NCBI RefSeq assembly: GCF_003955685.1
Contig: NZ_RXHJ01000002.1
Span: 234,715 to 298,714 of the forward strand
DNA length: 64,000 nt
Source: Corynebacterium hylobatis
GTDB lineage: Bacteria; Actinomycetota; Actinomycetes; Mycobacteriales; Mycobacteriaceae
Direction: 5' to 3'
Shown: one piece after another, positions 43,101 to 53,580 of the stretch
Layout: each line of letters begins with the position of its first letter
Position numbering within the stretch: position 1 is the stretch's first letter
Translations under genes and position numbers: made by a program
Notes under the pieces: model-generated
The model's database searches: none
Told to the model about the DNA's origin: nothing
Seen by the model: only the letters and a program-made list of their open reading frames with translations

Positions 43101-44057
43101 TCAGTCGATGACGTGGGCGCCCTTGCCGGGGCCGTGGGCGGTGGCGCCGGAATAGGCGCTGCCGTCGGCGAGCAGGTCGTCGACGAGGTCGCGGGCCTGC
43201 AGCTGCGAATCGCAGAGGAAGGCGACCGTGGGGCCCGAGCCGGAGACCATGGCCGCCAGGGCGCCGGCCTGCCTGCCCACATCCAGTGTGCGGGCGACGT
43301 CGCGGCGCAGCATGATGGCGGGGAGCTGCAGATCATTGGTCAGGGTGCCGGCGAGTTTCTCCGGATCACCGGTCATCAATGTGCGGGCCAGGTCCTCGGT
43401 GTGCAGGGAGGGTCCGCTGGTGATGCCCTCGGCGCGCAACCTGTCGAGTTCCTGGAACACCGCCGGGGTGGACAGTCCCTCCCGGAAGAAGATCAGCGCC
43501 CAGTGGTAGGTGCCGCGGGAGAGCATCGGTGTCAGCTGTTCGCCGCGGCCGGTGCCGAGCATGGTGCCGCCACGCAGGGTGAAGGGCACATCGGAGCCCA
43601 GCTCGGCGGCCAGCTCCAGCAGGGTGCCCATGGGCAGGGCGGGGTATGTCTCGCTGAGCAGTGCGTGGGTGGCCACGAGGGCAGCCGCGGCGTCGGCGGA
43701 ACCGCCCGCCATGCCGCCGGCGGTGGGGATGCCCTTGTGGATGTTGATGTACACCCGCGGGGCCTCCTCCAGCCCGAACTGGACGCGGTAGTGGTCGACG
43801 AGCTTATCGACGGCCCGCCACGCCAGGTTTCCCGCATCGCGCGGCACCGAGGCCGCATCCAGGCCGTTGACGGTGAGCGCCCCGACGATGCTCCCGGAGG
43901 CCACCGTCTCCTCCGCGGAGATGTCGAGCGTCACCGTATCCGCCAGGCTGAGGGACTGGAAGACGGTGACCAGGTCGTGGTAGCCGTCCTCGCGCAGATC
44001 CCCCACCCCGAGGTGGAGGTTGATCTTGGCGTGGGCCCGGGCACTGATGCGCCTCAT
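43101..44057 (-). CDS. ispE: 4-diphosphocytidyl-2-C-methyl-D-erythritol kinase
   Basis: A 318-residue GHMP kinase of the MEP isoprenoid pathway. The N-terminus has [31 protein letters not shown] (catalytic Lys/Asp region), the phosphate loop is [22 protein letters not shown] (about 105-126), and [11 protein letters not shown] (near 285) is the third GHMP motif. Its start overlaps the rsmA stop by four bases, so the two are co-translated; rsmA-ispE linkage is common in actinobacteria. Confidence 0.95.
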   Translation of the reverse strand: MRRISARAHAKINLHLGVGDLREDGYHDLVTVFQSLSLADTVTLDISAEETVASGSIVGALTVNGLDAASVPRDAGNLAWRAVDKLVDHYRVQFGLEEAPRVYINIHKGIPTAGGMAGGSADAAAALVATHALLSETYPALPMGTLLELAAELGSDVPFTLRGGTMLGTGRGEQLTPMLSRGTYHWALIFFREGLSTPAVFQELDRLRAEGITSGPSLHTEDLARTLMTGDPEKLAGTLTNDLQLPAIMLRRDVARTLDVGRQAGALAAMVSGSGPTVAFLCDSQLQARDLVDDLLADGSAYSGATAHGPGKGAHVID

Positions 44058-44929
44058 GAGGTGATCCCCGCCAGCCGGACGAAATCGTGGACGGTGAGCT
44101 TCTCGCCGCGCAGCTGCGGGTCGATGTCCGCCGCCCGCAGGGCCTCCTCGGCGGCGGTGGCGGAGCCGTAGTGGCCGGCGAGCGCGGCGCGGAGGGTCTT
44201 GCGGCGTTGGGCGAAGGCGGCGTCGACAACCGGCCAGACCACGGCCCGGGATTCCTCATTGACCGGCCAGGGCTCGGTTCCGGGGGCGAACAGGTCGATG
44301 CGGACCAGGCCGGACTCGATGTTCGGGGCGGGCCAGAACACGTGGCGGCCGATGGCGCCGGCGCGGCGGACATCACCGTAGAAGGCGGCCTTGACGCTGG
44401 GCACGCCGTAGATCTTCGAGCCGGATGCCGCTGCGAGGCGGTCGGCGACCTCGGCCTGCACCATCACCAGCACCCGGCGGATGCTCGGGAAGGTGGCCAG
44501 AAAGTGCAGCAGCACCGGCACGGAGACGTTGTAGGGCAGGTTGGCCACCAGGGCGGTGGGCTGCCCCAGGTCCTCCGGGGCTACGCGCAGGGCATCCTTC
44601 TGCACGACCGTCAGCCGGTCGGCGTACTGCGGGGCGCGGCTGGCGACGGTGGCGGGCAGTTCGGCGGCCAGGCGCCGGTCGATTTCCACGGCCGTGACCT
44701 TCGCCACGGTGTCCAGCAGCCCGAGGGTGAGGGAACCGAGACCGGGCCCCACCTCCACGACGTGGTCGGCGGGGTCGAGGTCCGCGGCCGCGATGATCCG
44801 ACGCACCGTGTTCGGGTCGTGCAGGAAGTTCTGGCCGAGCTTCTTCGTCGGGGTGACGTCGAGCTTCTCCGCCAGGGCGCGGATCTCCACGGGGCCGAGC
44901 AGGTCGGCGGGCTGGTCACTGGAGGTCAT
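44054..44929 (-). CDS. rsmA: 16S rRNA (adenine1518-N6/adenine1519-N6)-dimethyltransferase
   Basis: A 291-residue KsgA-type methyltransferase. [25 protein letters not shown] leads into the SAM motif [17 protein letters not shown] (about 57-73). The target-base motif is [13 protein letters not shown] (NLPY, near 133), and the usual [17 protein letters not shown] follows. The C-terminal helical domain ends in [17 protein letters not shown] lies exactly six bases before the ATG, suggesting a leaderless transcript for the rsmA-ispE operon. Confidence 0.95.
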   Translation of the reverse strand: MTSSDQPADLLGPVEIRALAEKLDVTPTKKLGQNFLHDPNTVRRIIAAADLDPADHVVEVGPGLGSLTLGLLDTVAKVTAVEIDRRLAAELPATVASRAPQYADRLTVVQKDALRVAPEDLGQPTALVANLPYNVSVPVLLHFLATFPSIRRVLVMVQAEVADRLAAASGSKIYGVPSVKAAFYGDVRRAGAIGRHVFWPAPNIESGLVRIDLFAPGTEPWPVNEESRAVVWPVVDAAFAQRRKTLRAALAGHYGSATAAEEALRAADIDPQLRGEKLTVHDFVRLAGITS

Positions 44930-44963
44930 GCAACCAATCTAGACCACCCGCAGCGGTTGACGG

Positions 44964-45497
44964 CTACCGCGCACCGGCGGCGAACTGCTCCAGGATCTTC
45001 TCGTTGAAGGCGGGCAGGTCCTCCGGGGTGCGGGAGGAGACCAGCCCGTTGTCGACGTGGACCTCCTCATCCACCCAGGTGGCACCGGCGTTGCGCAGAT
45101 CCGTCTTCAGTGAGGGGTAGGAGGTGAGGGTGCGTCCGGAGAGCACGTCGGCGTCGGTGAGGATCCAGCCGCCGTGGCAGATCACGCCGACGGGTTTGCC
45201 GGCCTCGACGTGCTTCCTCACGAAGTCGACGGCGGCCTCATCCATGCGGATCCTGTCGGCGTTACCGGTGCCGCCCGGCAGGATGAGGGCGTCGAATTCG
45301 ACCGGGTCGGCGTCGGCGGTGGTGGCGTCGACGGTGACCTGCGTGCCGTTCTTGCCCTCGATGGTGCCGGCCTCGGTGGACAGGATGGTCACGGTGGCAC
45401 CGTGCTCACGGACGGCCGCAACCGGGCTGCTGAGCTCGGAGTCCTCGAAGTTGTCGGTGGCGATGACCGCGACGCGGATGTTGTTCAGGTGGGACAT
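44964..45497 (-). CDS. DJ-1/PfpI family protein
   Basis: A 177-residue class I glutamine-amidotransferase-like protein. RVAVIATDNFEDSELSSPVAAVREHGATVTIL carries the catalytic Glu (near 19), VGVICHGGWILTDADVLSGRTLTSY has the nucleophile Cys in the elbow (ICHGG, near 102), and LPAFNEKIL is the C-terminal helix. Such enzymes act as glyoxalase III/deglycases or stress proteins (YhbO/PfpI type). Start ATG 45497 has AGAGG six bases upstream; the frame beyond that is not coding. It lies between rpf2 and rsmA on the same strand. Confidence 0.85.
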   Translation of the reverse strand: MSHLNNIRVAVIATDNFEDSELSSPVAAVREHGATVTILSTEAGTIEGKNGTQVTVDATTADADPVEFDALILPGGTGNADRIRMDEAAVDFVRKHVEAGKPVGVICHGGWILTDADVLSGRTLTSYPSLKTDLRNAGATWVDEEVHVDNGLVSSRTPEDLPAFNEKILEQFAAGAR

Positions 45498-45565
45498 GGG
45501 GATTACCTCTCGCATGCGTTGGGCTGAATATCCTTCCGCCACCCGAGGGTAACCAGATTCCGCGG

Positions 45566-46741
<1,176 letters not shown>

Positions 46742-46758
46742 TTAGCGAGATGCCGTCC

Positions 46759-46788
46759 GTTACCGCTCGTTGATCACAGTACGGTAAC
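46759..46788. promoter_or_regulatory. inverted repeat in the rpf2 promoter, MtrA-like half sites
   Basis: GTTACCG (46759-46765) and CGGTAAC (46782-46788), 16 bases apart, straddle a minus-strand -10-like TACTGT (46776-46781). GTAAC-type words are the core of MtrA sites in actinobacteria, and rpf2 is, from memory, under MtrA, GlxR and Ram control in C. glutamicum. Confidence 0.45.
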
Positions 46789-46900
46789 AGTTGGATGCCA
46801 TTCAGGGAATCGACGACACGCCGGAACCCGCGGACACGTCACCCACCCCGCTCCATAAGTGCTGGAACACGCAGCGCACCCCACGCAGGTGTGAGAATAG

Positions 46901-47743
46901 TCACTCCACGCGGCAATAGACCCGTTCGAAGGTCTCCGAGACCTCCGCGGCGAACTCCTCCGGTTCCATCCCCCGGGCCCGGGCCACGCACAACGCCGTG
47001 TGGCCGATCAGGGCCGGCTCATTGCGCGCACCGCGGAAAGGCTCGGGCGTCATGTAGGGCGCATCCGTCTCGATGAGCACCTGCCCCCGCGGTGCGATCC
47101 GCGCCACCTCCCGGAGCTCCTCATTCCGCTTGAACGTGACGTTTCCGGCGAAGCTGAGCACATAACCGCGCGCCAGGGCCTCCTCGGCCACCGCCAGCGG
47201 GGAGGAGAAGCAGTGCAGGATCGTCTCCACCGGCCGCGGGGCCTCCCCCAGCACCCGCATGAGGTCCTCGTCCGCCTCCCGGTTGTGCAGCATCAGCGCC
47301 TTACCCGAGGACACCGCCAGATCGATGTGCCAGCGCAACGCCTCCTCCTGCACCTCCAGCGGGGCCGTGCGCTCCGGCTCATGCCGGATCCAGTAGGTGT
47401 CCAGACCGGTCTCCCCCACCGCCACGCAGCGCGGGTCGGCGACCAGCTCGGTGAGCCGGGCGCGCGCGGCGCCGTCAAGCTCGTGCGCGCGCGTCGGATG
47501 GATGGCACAGGCCGCGTAGACCCGCTCATGGTGCTGTGCCGCCTGCAGCGCGAGCTCCGCCTCGGCGAGCCCGTCCCCGACCGTGCAGATCTGTTCCACA
47601 CCTGCGTCCACCGCCCGGCCCACCAGGGCCGCCACCTCCTCCGGGGTCCGCGCCCCAGCCGATGCCAGATGGGTGTGGGCGTCGACGAGGCCGGGGATCC
47701 GCTCGGCAGGCACGGGCGTGGGACGGGGTTTCTTCTTGGACAT
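46901..47743 (-). CDS. tatD: TatD-family deoxyribonuclease
   Basis: A 280-residue metal-dependent hydrolase of the amidohydrolase fold. Signatures: LVDAHTHLASAG (HxH metal motif), CVAVGETGLDTYWI (Glu ligand), MLHNREADEDLMRVL, ILHCFSSP (His) and LIETDAPYMTPEPFRG (Asp). These are the full TatD/YcfH set. In mycobacteria tatD also lies next to rpfB. TACAAT is six bases before the ATG (leaderless), and its divergent neighbour starts only 17 bases away. Confidence 0.9.
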   Translation of the reverse strand: MSKKKPRPTPVPAERIPGLVDAHTHLASAGARTPEEVAALVGRAVDAGVEQICTVGDGLAEAELALQAAQHHERVYAACAIHPTRAHELDGAARARLTELVADPRCVAVGETGLDTYWIRHEPERTAPLEVQEEALRWHIDLAVSSGKALMLHNREADEDLMRVLGEAPRPVETILHCFSSPLAVAEEALARGYVLSFAGNVTFKRNEELREVARIAPRGQVLIETDAPYMTPEPFRGARNEPALIGHTALCVARARGMEPEEFAAEVSETFERVYCRVE

Positions 47744-47760
47744 GCCTGCATTGTAGGGGC

Positions 47761-48405
47761 ATGGAATTCTCCCGCCTGGTGGACCTCACCCGCCCGATGC
47801 GCCCGGGCCAGCCGAAGTTCCCCACCGATCCCGACATAACGGTCACGGCGCTGGCGGAGGCCGGTCCCGACAGCTTCGAGGTGCTCAACTACCGTCTCGT
47901 CGGCCCCTGGGGCACACACGTCGACGCCCCCGGCCACGCCCTACCCGGCGCGCGCAGCCTGGCCGGGATCGTCCCGGAAGAGCTCATCCTCCCGCTGGCG
48001 GTCGTCCCGCTTATCGACGCCCCCTCCCTCACCGCCGCCGACCTCCTCCGCTGGGAGGCCCGCCACGGGCCGCTGCCGGCGGGTGGTTTCGTCGCGCTGC
48101 ACACCGGCTGGACCGCCCACAACTCCCCCGCCACACCGGGCTGGGGCCTGGATGCGGTGCAGCTGCTGCACGAGCGCGGGGTGCGTGCCATCGGCCACGA
48201 CACCCTCAACACCGACCCCGGCGCGCTGGTGGCGCGTGACGAGTACCCGGCGCAGCGCTACTGGCTGGAGAACGACCACTGGCAGGTCGAGTTCCTCACC
48301 AACCTGGACCAGGTTCCGGCGACAGGCGCCACGATGTGGGTGTCCTGGCCGGTGCCTGCCGGCGGTTCCTCCTTCCCCGCCCGCGCCCTGGCGGTGCTGC
48401 CCTAA
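47761..48405 (+). CDS. cyclase-family protein (kynurenine formamidase-like)
   Basis: A 214-residue metal-dependent hydrolase of the cyclase/KynB family. The metal motif GTHVDAPGH (family form HxGTHxDxPxH) lies near residue 56, preceded by DLTRPMRPGQPKFPTDP; VALHTGWTAHNSP and GHDTLNTDPG follow. The first His of the classical motif is replaced (VGPWGTH), so activity may differ. KynB homologues hydrolyse N-formylkynurenine, others isatin or arylformamides; no kyn genes are adjacent. It is divergent from tatD and has no ribosome-binding site. Confidence 0.8.
   Translation: MEFSRLVDLTRPMRPGQPKFPTDPDITVTALAEAGPDSFEVLNYRLVGPWGTHVDAPGHALPGARSLAGIVPEELILPLAVVPLIDAPSLTAADLLRWEARHGPLPAGGFVALHTGWTAHNSPATPGWGLDAVQLLHERGVRAIGHDTLNTDPGALVARDEYPAQRYWLENDHWQVEFLTNLDQVPATGATMWVSWPVPAGGSSFPARALAVLP
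48009..48021 (-). repeat. GGCGTCGANAAGC word, copy 6
   Basis: Exact minus-strand copy (plus reads GCTTATCGACGCC) in the cyclase gene: CTT ATC GAC GCC, Leu-Ile-Asp-Ala. Confidence 0.8.
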
Positions 48406-50468
48406 CCCCGGCTGGCCAGGGCGAAAGGCAGGACCGGCTGGCCGGTCCGCTCCGCCAGTGCCGAACCGGCGACGGTGACTGACCAGCCTGTGTCGATCAC
48501 ATCGGTGACCAGCAGCACCGGCCCGTCCGTGGGGCCGGCGCTGCTGAAATCCCAGTGGTCGAGCAGCGCGGTGACCCGGTAGGCGGAGTTCTGGGCCGCG
48601 ACCTCCCCCGCTCCGGGGCGCACCGGCAGCACCCCGGCCCAGGCCATCCGACCCACCGCGGCGACGGCCTCGGCCAGGGCAGCGGTGAATTCCGTGGCGG
48701 CGGGATCATGGGACCCCAGGGCCACGACGGTGGTCGGGCGGGTGTCCCAGTCCCAGTCGGCGAGCACCGCGACGATGCGCGGCAGCCAGGTGTCCTGCTG
48801 CCAGGGGGTGGTGGGCCGCCAGGACCGGTCCGCCAACAGGACATTCAGGGCCGGGCCGCGGGCGATGTCGTTGAGCCGGCCCAAGGCCCGCCCGGGCTCC
48901 ACCCCGTGGATCCGGCCGCGCACGCTGATGCCGGTGGGCCACTGGCGCCGCTGGCTCAGACGCACGCCCGGGGCGGTGAGGCGTTCCGCCACACGCTGGG
49001 CGGTCGCCTCATCGATGACAGTGTCCCAGCGACGGCCGGTGCAATTGTCGCAGCGGCCGCAGGGCGCGGTGGCGGTGACATCGTCGAGCTGACCACGCAG
49101 GAAGAGCATGCGGCAGGAATCAGTGGCCTCATAGGCGAGCATGGCCTCCTGCTCGGCTGTGCGGGCCTGCGCCAGCCCCGCGTAGCGGGCGGCGTCGTAG
49201 TGCCACTCCTGCCCCGTGCCTGTCCAACCGCCCTTCACCCGGCGGACCACCCCGTCCACGTCGAGGACCTTGAGCACCTGCTCCAGCCGGGAACGCGAGA
49301 GGTCCACCTGGGCCTCCAGCTTCATCGTCGACTGCGGCTCATCTGTGAGCACACCGAGGAGCTGGCGGACGGTGGCCTCCTCAGGGAAGGAGACAGAGGC
49401 GAAGTACTCCCAGATCTCCCGGTCCTCGACCCCGGGGAGCAGGATGACGTCGGCGCGTTCCGTGCCACGCCCGGCACGGCCGATCTGCTGGTAGTAGGAC
49501 ACCGGGGAGGCCGGGGCACCGACGTGGACGACGAAACCCAGGTCAGGCTTGTCGAAGCCCATCCCCAACGCCGAGGTAGCCACCAGCGCCTTGAGTTCGT
49601 TGTTGATCAGCGCGTGCTCCAGCCGCTCCCGTTCCCCGGCCTCCGTGCGCCCGGTATAGGCGGCGACGTTCCAGCCGGCGGCATCCAGCGCCTCCGCCAG
49701 ATCCTCCGCAGCGGCGACAGTGAGGCAGTAGATGATGCCGGAGCCCTCCAGCTCCGCGAGGTGGGTGGCCAGCCAGGCGGGCCGGGCCGTGGTGTCCGGC
49801 AGCCGCACCACCGCCAGATGCAGCGATTCCCGGTCCAGGCCGCCGCGCAGCACACCGGTGTCCGCCCCCAGCTGCTTCTGCACGTCGGTGACCACGCGGT
49901 CATTCGCGGTGGCGGTGGTGGCCAGGACGGGCACCCCCTCGCGCAGACCGGCCAGCAGGTCGCGGATGCGGCGGTAATCGGGCCGGAAATCGTGCCCCCA
50001 GTCGGAGATGCAGTGCGCCTCATCCACCACGACCATGCCCACGGTGGCCGCCAGTGCCGGCAGGACCTCATCCCGGAAACCGGGGTTGTTCAGGCGCTCC
50101 GGGGAGATGAGCAGCACGTCCACCTCACCGGCGGCGACCTGCGCCTCAATCTCCGTCCACTCCGTCATGTTCGCGCTGTTGAGCGTGGCCGCCCGGATCC
50201 CCGCCCGCTGCGCCGCCGCCACCTGGTTGCGCATGAGCGCCAGCAGCGGCGAGATGATCAGCGAGGCCCCCGCCCCGGAATCCCGGAGCAGTTTCGCCGC
50301 GATGAAATACACCGCCGACTTACCCCAGCCCGTGCGCTGGACCACCAGCATGCGGCGCCGGTGGTTGACCAGCGCCTCGATCGCGGTCCACTGGTCGTCG
50401 CGTAATTGTGCTTCCGGTCCTGCGATCCCGGTGAGAAGTTCATCGGCCCTGGCTCTGGTTGCGGTCAT
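48402..50468 (-). CDS. RecQ-family ATP-dependent DNA helicase
   Basis: A 688-residue superfamily 2 helicase. Motif I is VVQRTGWGKSAVYF (Walker A), followed by ISPLLALMRNQV, DEAH in MVVVDEAHCISDWGHDFRPDYRRI, and motif III in LATTATAN; the second domain has ALVATSALGMGFDKPDLGFVVHVGAPASPVSYYQQIGRAGRGTE. The zinc-binding region reads CGRCDNC, and the C-terminus has a long extra domain with a phosphoribosyltransferase-like look (VLLVTDVIDTGWSVTVAGSAL). This C-terminal extension is a known type in actinobacterial RecQ-like helicases, perhaps for a nucleotide-linked function. Start ATG 50468 with TACCGT seven bases upstream. Confidence 0.88.
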   Translation of the reverse strand: MTATRARADELLTGIAGPEAQLRDDQWTAIEALVNHRRRMLVVQRTGWGKSAVYFIAAKLLRDSGAGASLIISPLLALMRNQVAAAQRAGIRAATLNSANMTEWTEIEAQVAAGEVDVLLISPERLNNPGFRDEVLPALAATVGMVVVDEAHCISDWGHDFRPDYRRIRDLLAGLREGVPVLATTATANDRVVTDVQKQLGADTGVLRGGLDRESLHLAVVRLPDTTARPAWLATHLAELEGSGIIYCLTVAAAEDLAEALDAAGWNVAAYTGRTEAGERERLEHALINNELKALVATSALGMGFDKPDLGFVVHVGAPASPVSYYQQIGRAGRGTERADVILLPGVEDREIWEYFASVSFPEEATVRQLLGVLTDEPQSTMKLEAQVDLSRSRLEQVLKVLDVDGVVRRVKGGWTGTGQEWHYDAARYAGLAQARTAEQEAMLAYEATDSCRMLFLRGQLDDVTATAPCGRCDNCTGRRWDTVIDEATAQRVAERLTAPGVRLSQRRQWPTGISVRGRIHGVEPGRALGRLNDIARGPALNVLLADRSWRPTTPWQQDTWLPRIVAVLADWDWDTRPTTVVALGSHDPAATEFTAALAEAVAAVGRMAWAGVLPVRPGAGEVAAQNSAYRVTALLDHWDFSSAGPTDGPVLLVTDVIDTGWSVTVAGSALAERTGQPVLPFALASRG

Positions 50469-50497
50469 GGGGCCCACGGTAGCCCACACCCCCGACA

Positions 50498-51694
50498 TCA
50501 GCGCTGAGCTGCGAGTTCGTCGTCGATGAATACCTCACCCGCCGCCCGGTACCCCACCAGCGCCATGAGCACACACAACGCCGCCAGCACCGGGATGATC
50601 AGGGACCAGTCCCCCGTCGCCTCCCGCGCCACACCCACCACGAAGGGGCCCAATGCGGCGATGACATAACCGATCGGCTGCACGAAGCCGGAGAGCCGGG
50701 CGGTGACCATGGGGGCGCGGCTGCGGGCCGGGATCAGCGCGATGGCGGTCGGGAAGCAGAAACCACCGAAACCCAGCAGACCCGCCCACAGCAGTGGAGC
50801 GGCGGCCGGTGCCAGCCACAGGCCGAGGTAACCGGCTGCCGTAACCCCCGAGAACACCACCGGCAGCCACACGATGCTGCGCATCCGGTCGATGACCACG
50901 GGCATGACCAGACCACCGAGGACGGTGAAGCAGCCCACCAGAACGAGCGTCAGGCTGGCGGTGGTCGGGGAGACGCCGTGGTCGGTGTAGATCTTGGGCA
51001 GCCAACCCATCTGGATGTAGGCCTGCATCGACTGCAGGCCGAAGAAGAACATGAGGAAGACCGCTGTCGGGGAACGCCAGAGGGAGACGTCTGTGGTCTC
51101 CCCACCCTGCGGGGTGGACTGCTCAGGTACATCCTTCCCGGTGCGCAGGACCACCACTGTCCAGACGAGCACCTGGACCACGGCGGGCACGGCCCACAGG
51201 AACAGCGCCCAGCGGAAGTCACCGGTGACCAGGGTGGAGAGCGGGCCGATCGCGCCAGAGAAACCGAGGATGGAACCGTAGACCGTCATCAGGGCGACGA
51301 TGTGGCGGCCACCGTGATTCTTGATCCACGCCGGCAGCAGCACGTTGGCCACCGCGATGCCGGTGGTGACCAGGGCGGTGAGCACGATGAACACCCAGAT
51401 GTCCCCCACCCAGGGGCGCACCGCCAGACCGGCCAGCGCGAGCACCATGCCCACCAGCAGGGTGCGGCTCAGACCCAGGCGCAGGGCCAACGGCACCGCC
51501 AGCAGCCCGAAGACCGCGAAGCAGAGGCCCGGGATAGCGGTGATGACCCCGGCGAGGGACCCGCCGGCGTTGAAGGCTGCAAGGGTGTCATCAAGCACCC
51601 CGCCAAGCGAAGAGATCCCCGCGCGCAGGTTGAAGGCGGCGGCGAACACCGCCAGAAACAGCAGCAGGGCGGGGATGGTGGATCTCGACTTCAC
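50498..51694 (-). CDS. MFS transporter, CynX/NimT type
   Basis: A 398-residue protein with 12 transmembrane segments: PALLLFLAVFAAAFNLRAGISSLGGVLDD, the typical first helix of CynX/NimT carriers, then ALRLGLSRTLLVGM and VLLPAWIKNHGGRHIVALMTVYG. Family members move cyanate, 2-nitroimidazole or small organic anions; the substrate here is unknown. Start is the GTG at 51694 with GGAG six bases upstream; an in-frame GTG at 51736 would crowd the metG stop. Confidence 0.8.
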   Translation of the reverse strand: MKSRSTIPALLLFLAVFAAAFNLRAGISSLGGVLDDTLAAFNAGGSLAGVITAIPGLCFAVFGLLAVPLALRLGLSRTLLVGMVLALAGLAVRPWVGDIWVFIVLTALVTTGIAVANVLLPAWIKNHGGRHIVALMTVYGSILGFSGAIGPLSTLVTGDFRWALFLWAVPAVVQVLVWTVVVLRTGKDVPEQSTPQGGETTDVSLWRSPTAVFLMFFFGLQSMQAYIQMGWLPKIYTDHGVSPTTASLTLVLVGCFTVLGGLVMPVVIDRMRSIVWLPVVFSGVTAAGYLGLWLAPAAAPLLWAGLLGFGGFCFPTAIALIPARSRAPMVTARLSGFVQPIGYVIAALGPFVVGVAREATGDWSLIIPVLAALCVLMALVGYRAAGEVFIDDELAAQR

Positions 51695-51740
51695 TGGGGG
51701 CTCCTCGGATGGCAGGCCCCCAGCGTAGTACGTCACACCT

Positions 51741-53570
51741 TTACTGGACGGGCGCCCACTCCGGGCCGGTCTCCGCGAGCTCCGGCTCCAGCTTCTGGAT
51801 CAGCGGCGCCGGCTTGGCCAGCGGGGTGCCCGGCACGACGTCGACACGCTGCCACACCGCCTGCTGGGTGGTGTAGTCGCCGGTGATCACCGGGTAGCTC
51901 TGCCCCGCCTCGGGCAGACCGACACCGACCAGGTCGACGGGCATGTCATCGGTGACCTCATGGATCTCCGGCTTCGCGGCCCAGATGCCCTCGCGACCGA
52001 GGGTCTCGTGCACCTGCTGGGCGATGTGCGGCAGGTACGGGGTGAGCAGCACATTGCAGTCGGAGACCACCTGTAGCGCGGTCCACAGCACAGTGGCCAG
52101 GCGCTCGCGCTGGGACTCGTCCTTGGCCAGCTTCCACGGCTCCTGCTCCGCGATGTAGGCGTTGGCCTCCCCGACGACATGCATGGCGGCGGTGATGCCG
52201 TTCTTGAACTTCGACAGCGCCAGGTTCTCGCCGGCGATGTCGAAGGTGGCGGCGGCCAGATCGAGGATCCTCAGGTCAGCATCGGTGAGCTCGCCCGGGG
52301 TGGGCACCTCGCCGAAGTTCTTGTGCGCCATGGACACGGTGCGGTTGACCAGGTTGCCCCAGCCGTTGGCCAGCTCGTTGTTCACCCGGCGGATAAATTC
52401 CTCCCAGGTGAAGTCGGTGTCGGTGTTCTCCGGGCCGGCCACGGCGATGAAATAGCGCAGCGGGTCTGGGCCGAACTCGGCGAGGAAGTCCTTGACGTAG
52501 ATGACCACGCCCTTGGAGGAGGAGAACTTCGAACCCGACATGGTGAGGAACTCGGAGGAGACGACCTCGGTCGGCAGGTTGATCTCACCGTATTTGTGCA
52601 CCTCCCCGCCCTTGGCACCCTTACCCGCGTAACCGAGCAGCTCCGCCGGCCAGATCTGGGAGTGGAAGGTGATGTTGTCCTTGCCCATGAAGTAGTAGCC
52701 GGCAGCAGCCGGATCCTGCCACCACTGCTTCCAGGCGTCCGGCTCACCGGTGCGCCACGCCCACTCGATGGAGGCGGAGAGGTATCCGATGACGGCATCA
52801 AACCAGACGTAGAGCTTCTTGGCGTTGTTGTCCGCCCAGCCCTCCACCGGAATCGGCACGCCCCAGTCGATGTCGCGGGTCATGGCGCGCGGGCGCAGGT
52901 CATCGAGCAGGTTGAGGGAGAACTTCAGCACGTTGGGGCGCCAGTCCTCGCGGCCCTTCAGCCACTCCCCCAGCGCCGCCGCCAAGGAGGGCAGGTCGAG
53001 GAGGAAATGCTCGGTCTCCACGAAATCGGGGGTCTCACCGTTGACCTTGGACACCGGGTTGATCAGGTCGGCGGGGTCAAGCTGGTTGCCGCAGTTGTCG
53101 CACTGGTCACCGCGGGCGCCGTCGGCGCCGCAGATGGGGCAGGTGCCCTCGATGTAGCGGTCCGGCAGGGTACGCCCGGTTGACGGGGAGACCGCACCCA
53201 TGGTGGTCTCCCGGATCATGTAGCCGTTCTCGTACAGGCCGGTGAACAGCTCCTGGACCACGGCGTAGTGGTTGCGGGTGGTGGTGCGGGTGAACAGGTC
53301 ATAGGACAGGCCGAGTCCGGCGAGGTCCTCCACGATCTGCCGGTTGTAGCGGTCGGCGAGCTCCTTGACGGTCACGCCCTCCTTGTCGGCCTGCACCAGC
53401 AGCGGTGTGCCGTGTTCATCCGTGCCGGAGACCATGAGGACCTCATTGCCGATCATCCGCTGGTAGCGGGCGAAGACATCGGAGGGGACGCCGAAACCGG
53501 CGACGTGTCCGATGTGGCGGGGGCCGTTCGCATACGGCCAGGCAACGGAGACAAGCACAGACTGGGTCAT
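51741..53570 (-). CDS. metG: methionyl-tRNA synthetase
   Basis: A 609-residue class Ia synthetase. HIGH motif: [16 protein letters not shown] (HIGH at 19-22). A zinc knuckle reads [18 protein letters not shown] (near 140-157), and the KMSKS loop is KFSSSKG (near 340). C-terminal anticodon-binding helices follow. There is no tRNA-binding EMAP-like tail, unlike the longer E. coli enzyme. Start is ATG 53570 with AAGG eight bases upstream. The gene follows betP by 10 bases on the same strand. Confidence 0.95.
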   Translation of the reverse strand: MTQSVLVSVAWPYANGPRHIGHVAGFGVPSDVFARYQRMIGNEVLMVSGTDEHGTPLLVQADKEGVTVKELADRYNRQIVEDLAGLGLSYDLFTRTTTRNHYAVVQELFTGLYENGYMIRETTMGAVSPSTGRTLPDRYIEGTCPICGADGARGDQCDNCGNQLDPADLINPVSKVNGETPDFVETEHFLLDLPSLAAALGEWLKGREDWRPNVLKFSLNLLDDLRPRAMTRDIDWGVPIPVEGWADNNAKKLYVWFDAVIGYLSASIEWAWRTGEPDAWKQWWQDPAAAGYYFMGKDNITFHSQIWPAELLGYAGKGAKGGEVHKYGEINLPTEVVSSEFLTMSGSKFSSSKGVVIYVKDFLAEFGPDPLRYFIAVAGPENTDTDFTWEEFIRRVNNELANGWGNLVNRTVSMAHKNFGEVPTPGELTDADLRILDLAAATFDIAGENLALSKFKNGITAAMHVVGEANAYIAEQEPWKLAKDESQRERLATVLWTALQVVSDCNVLLTPYLPHIAQQVHETLGREGIWAAKPEIHEVTDDMPVDLVGVGLPEAGQSYPVITGDYTTQQAVWQRVDVVPGTPLAKPAPLIQKLEPELAETGPEWAPVQ

Positions 53571-53580
53571 GTGCTCCACC

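Noticed and set aside
53571..53580. T-box or SAM riboswitch before metG
   Set aside because: Only 10 bases separate betP and metG, so no leader exists.
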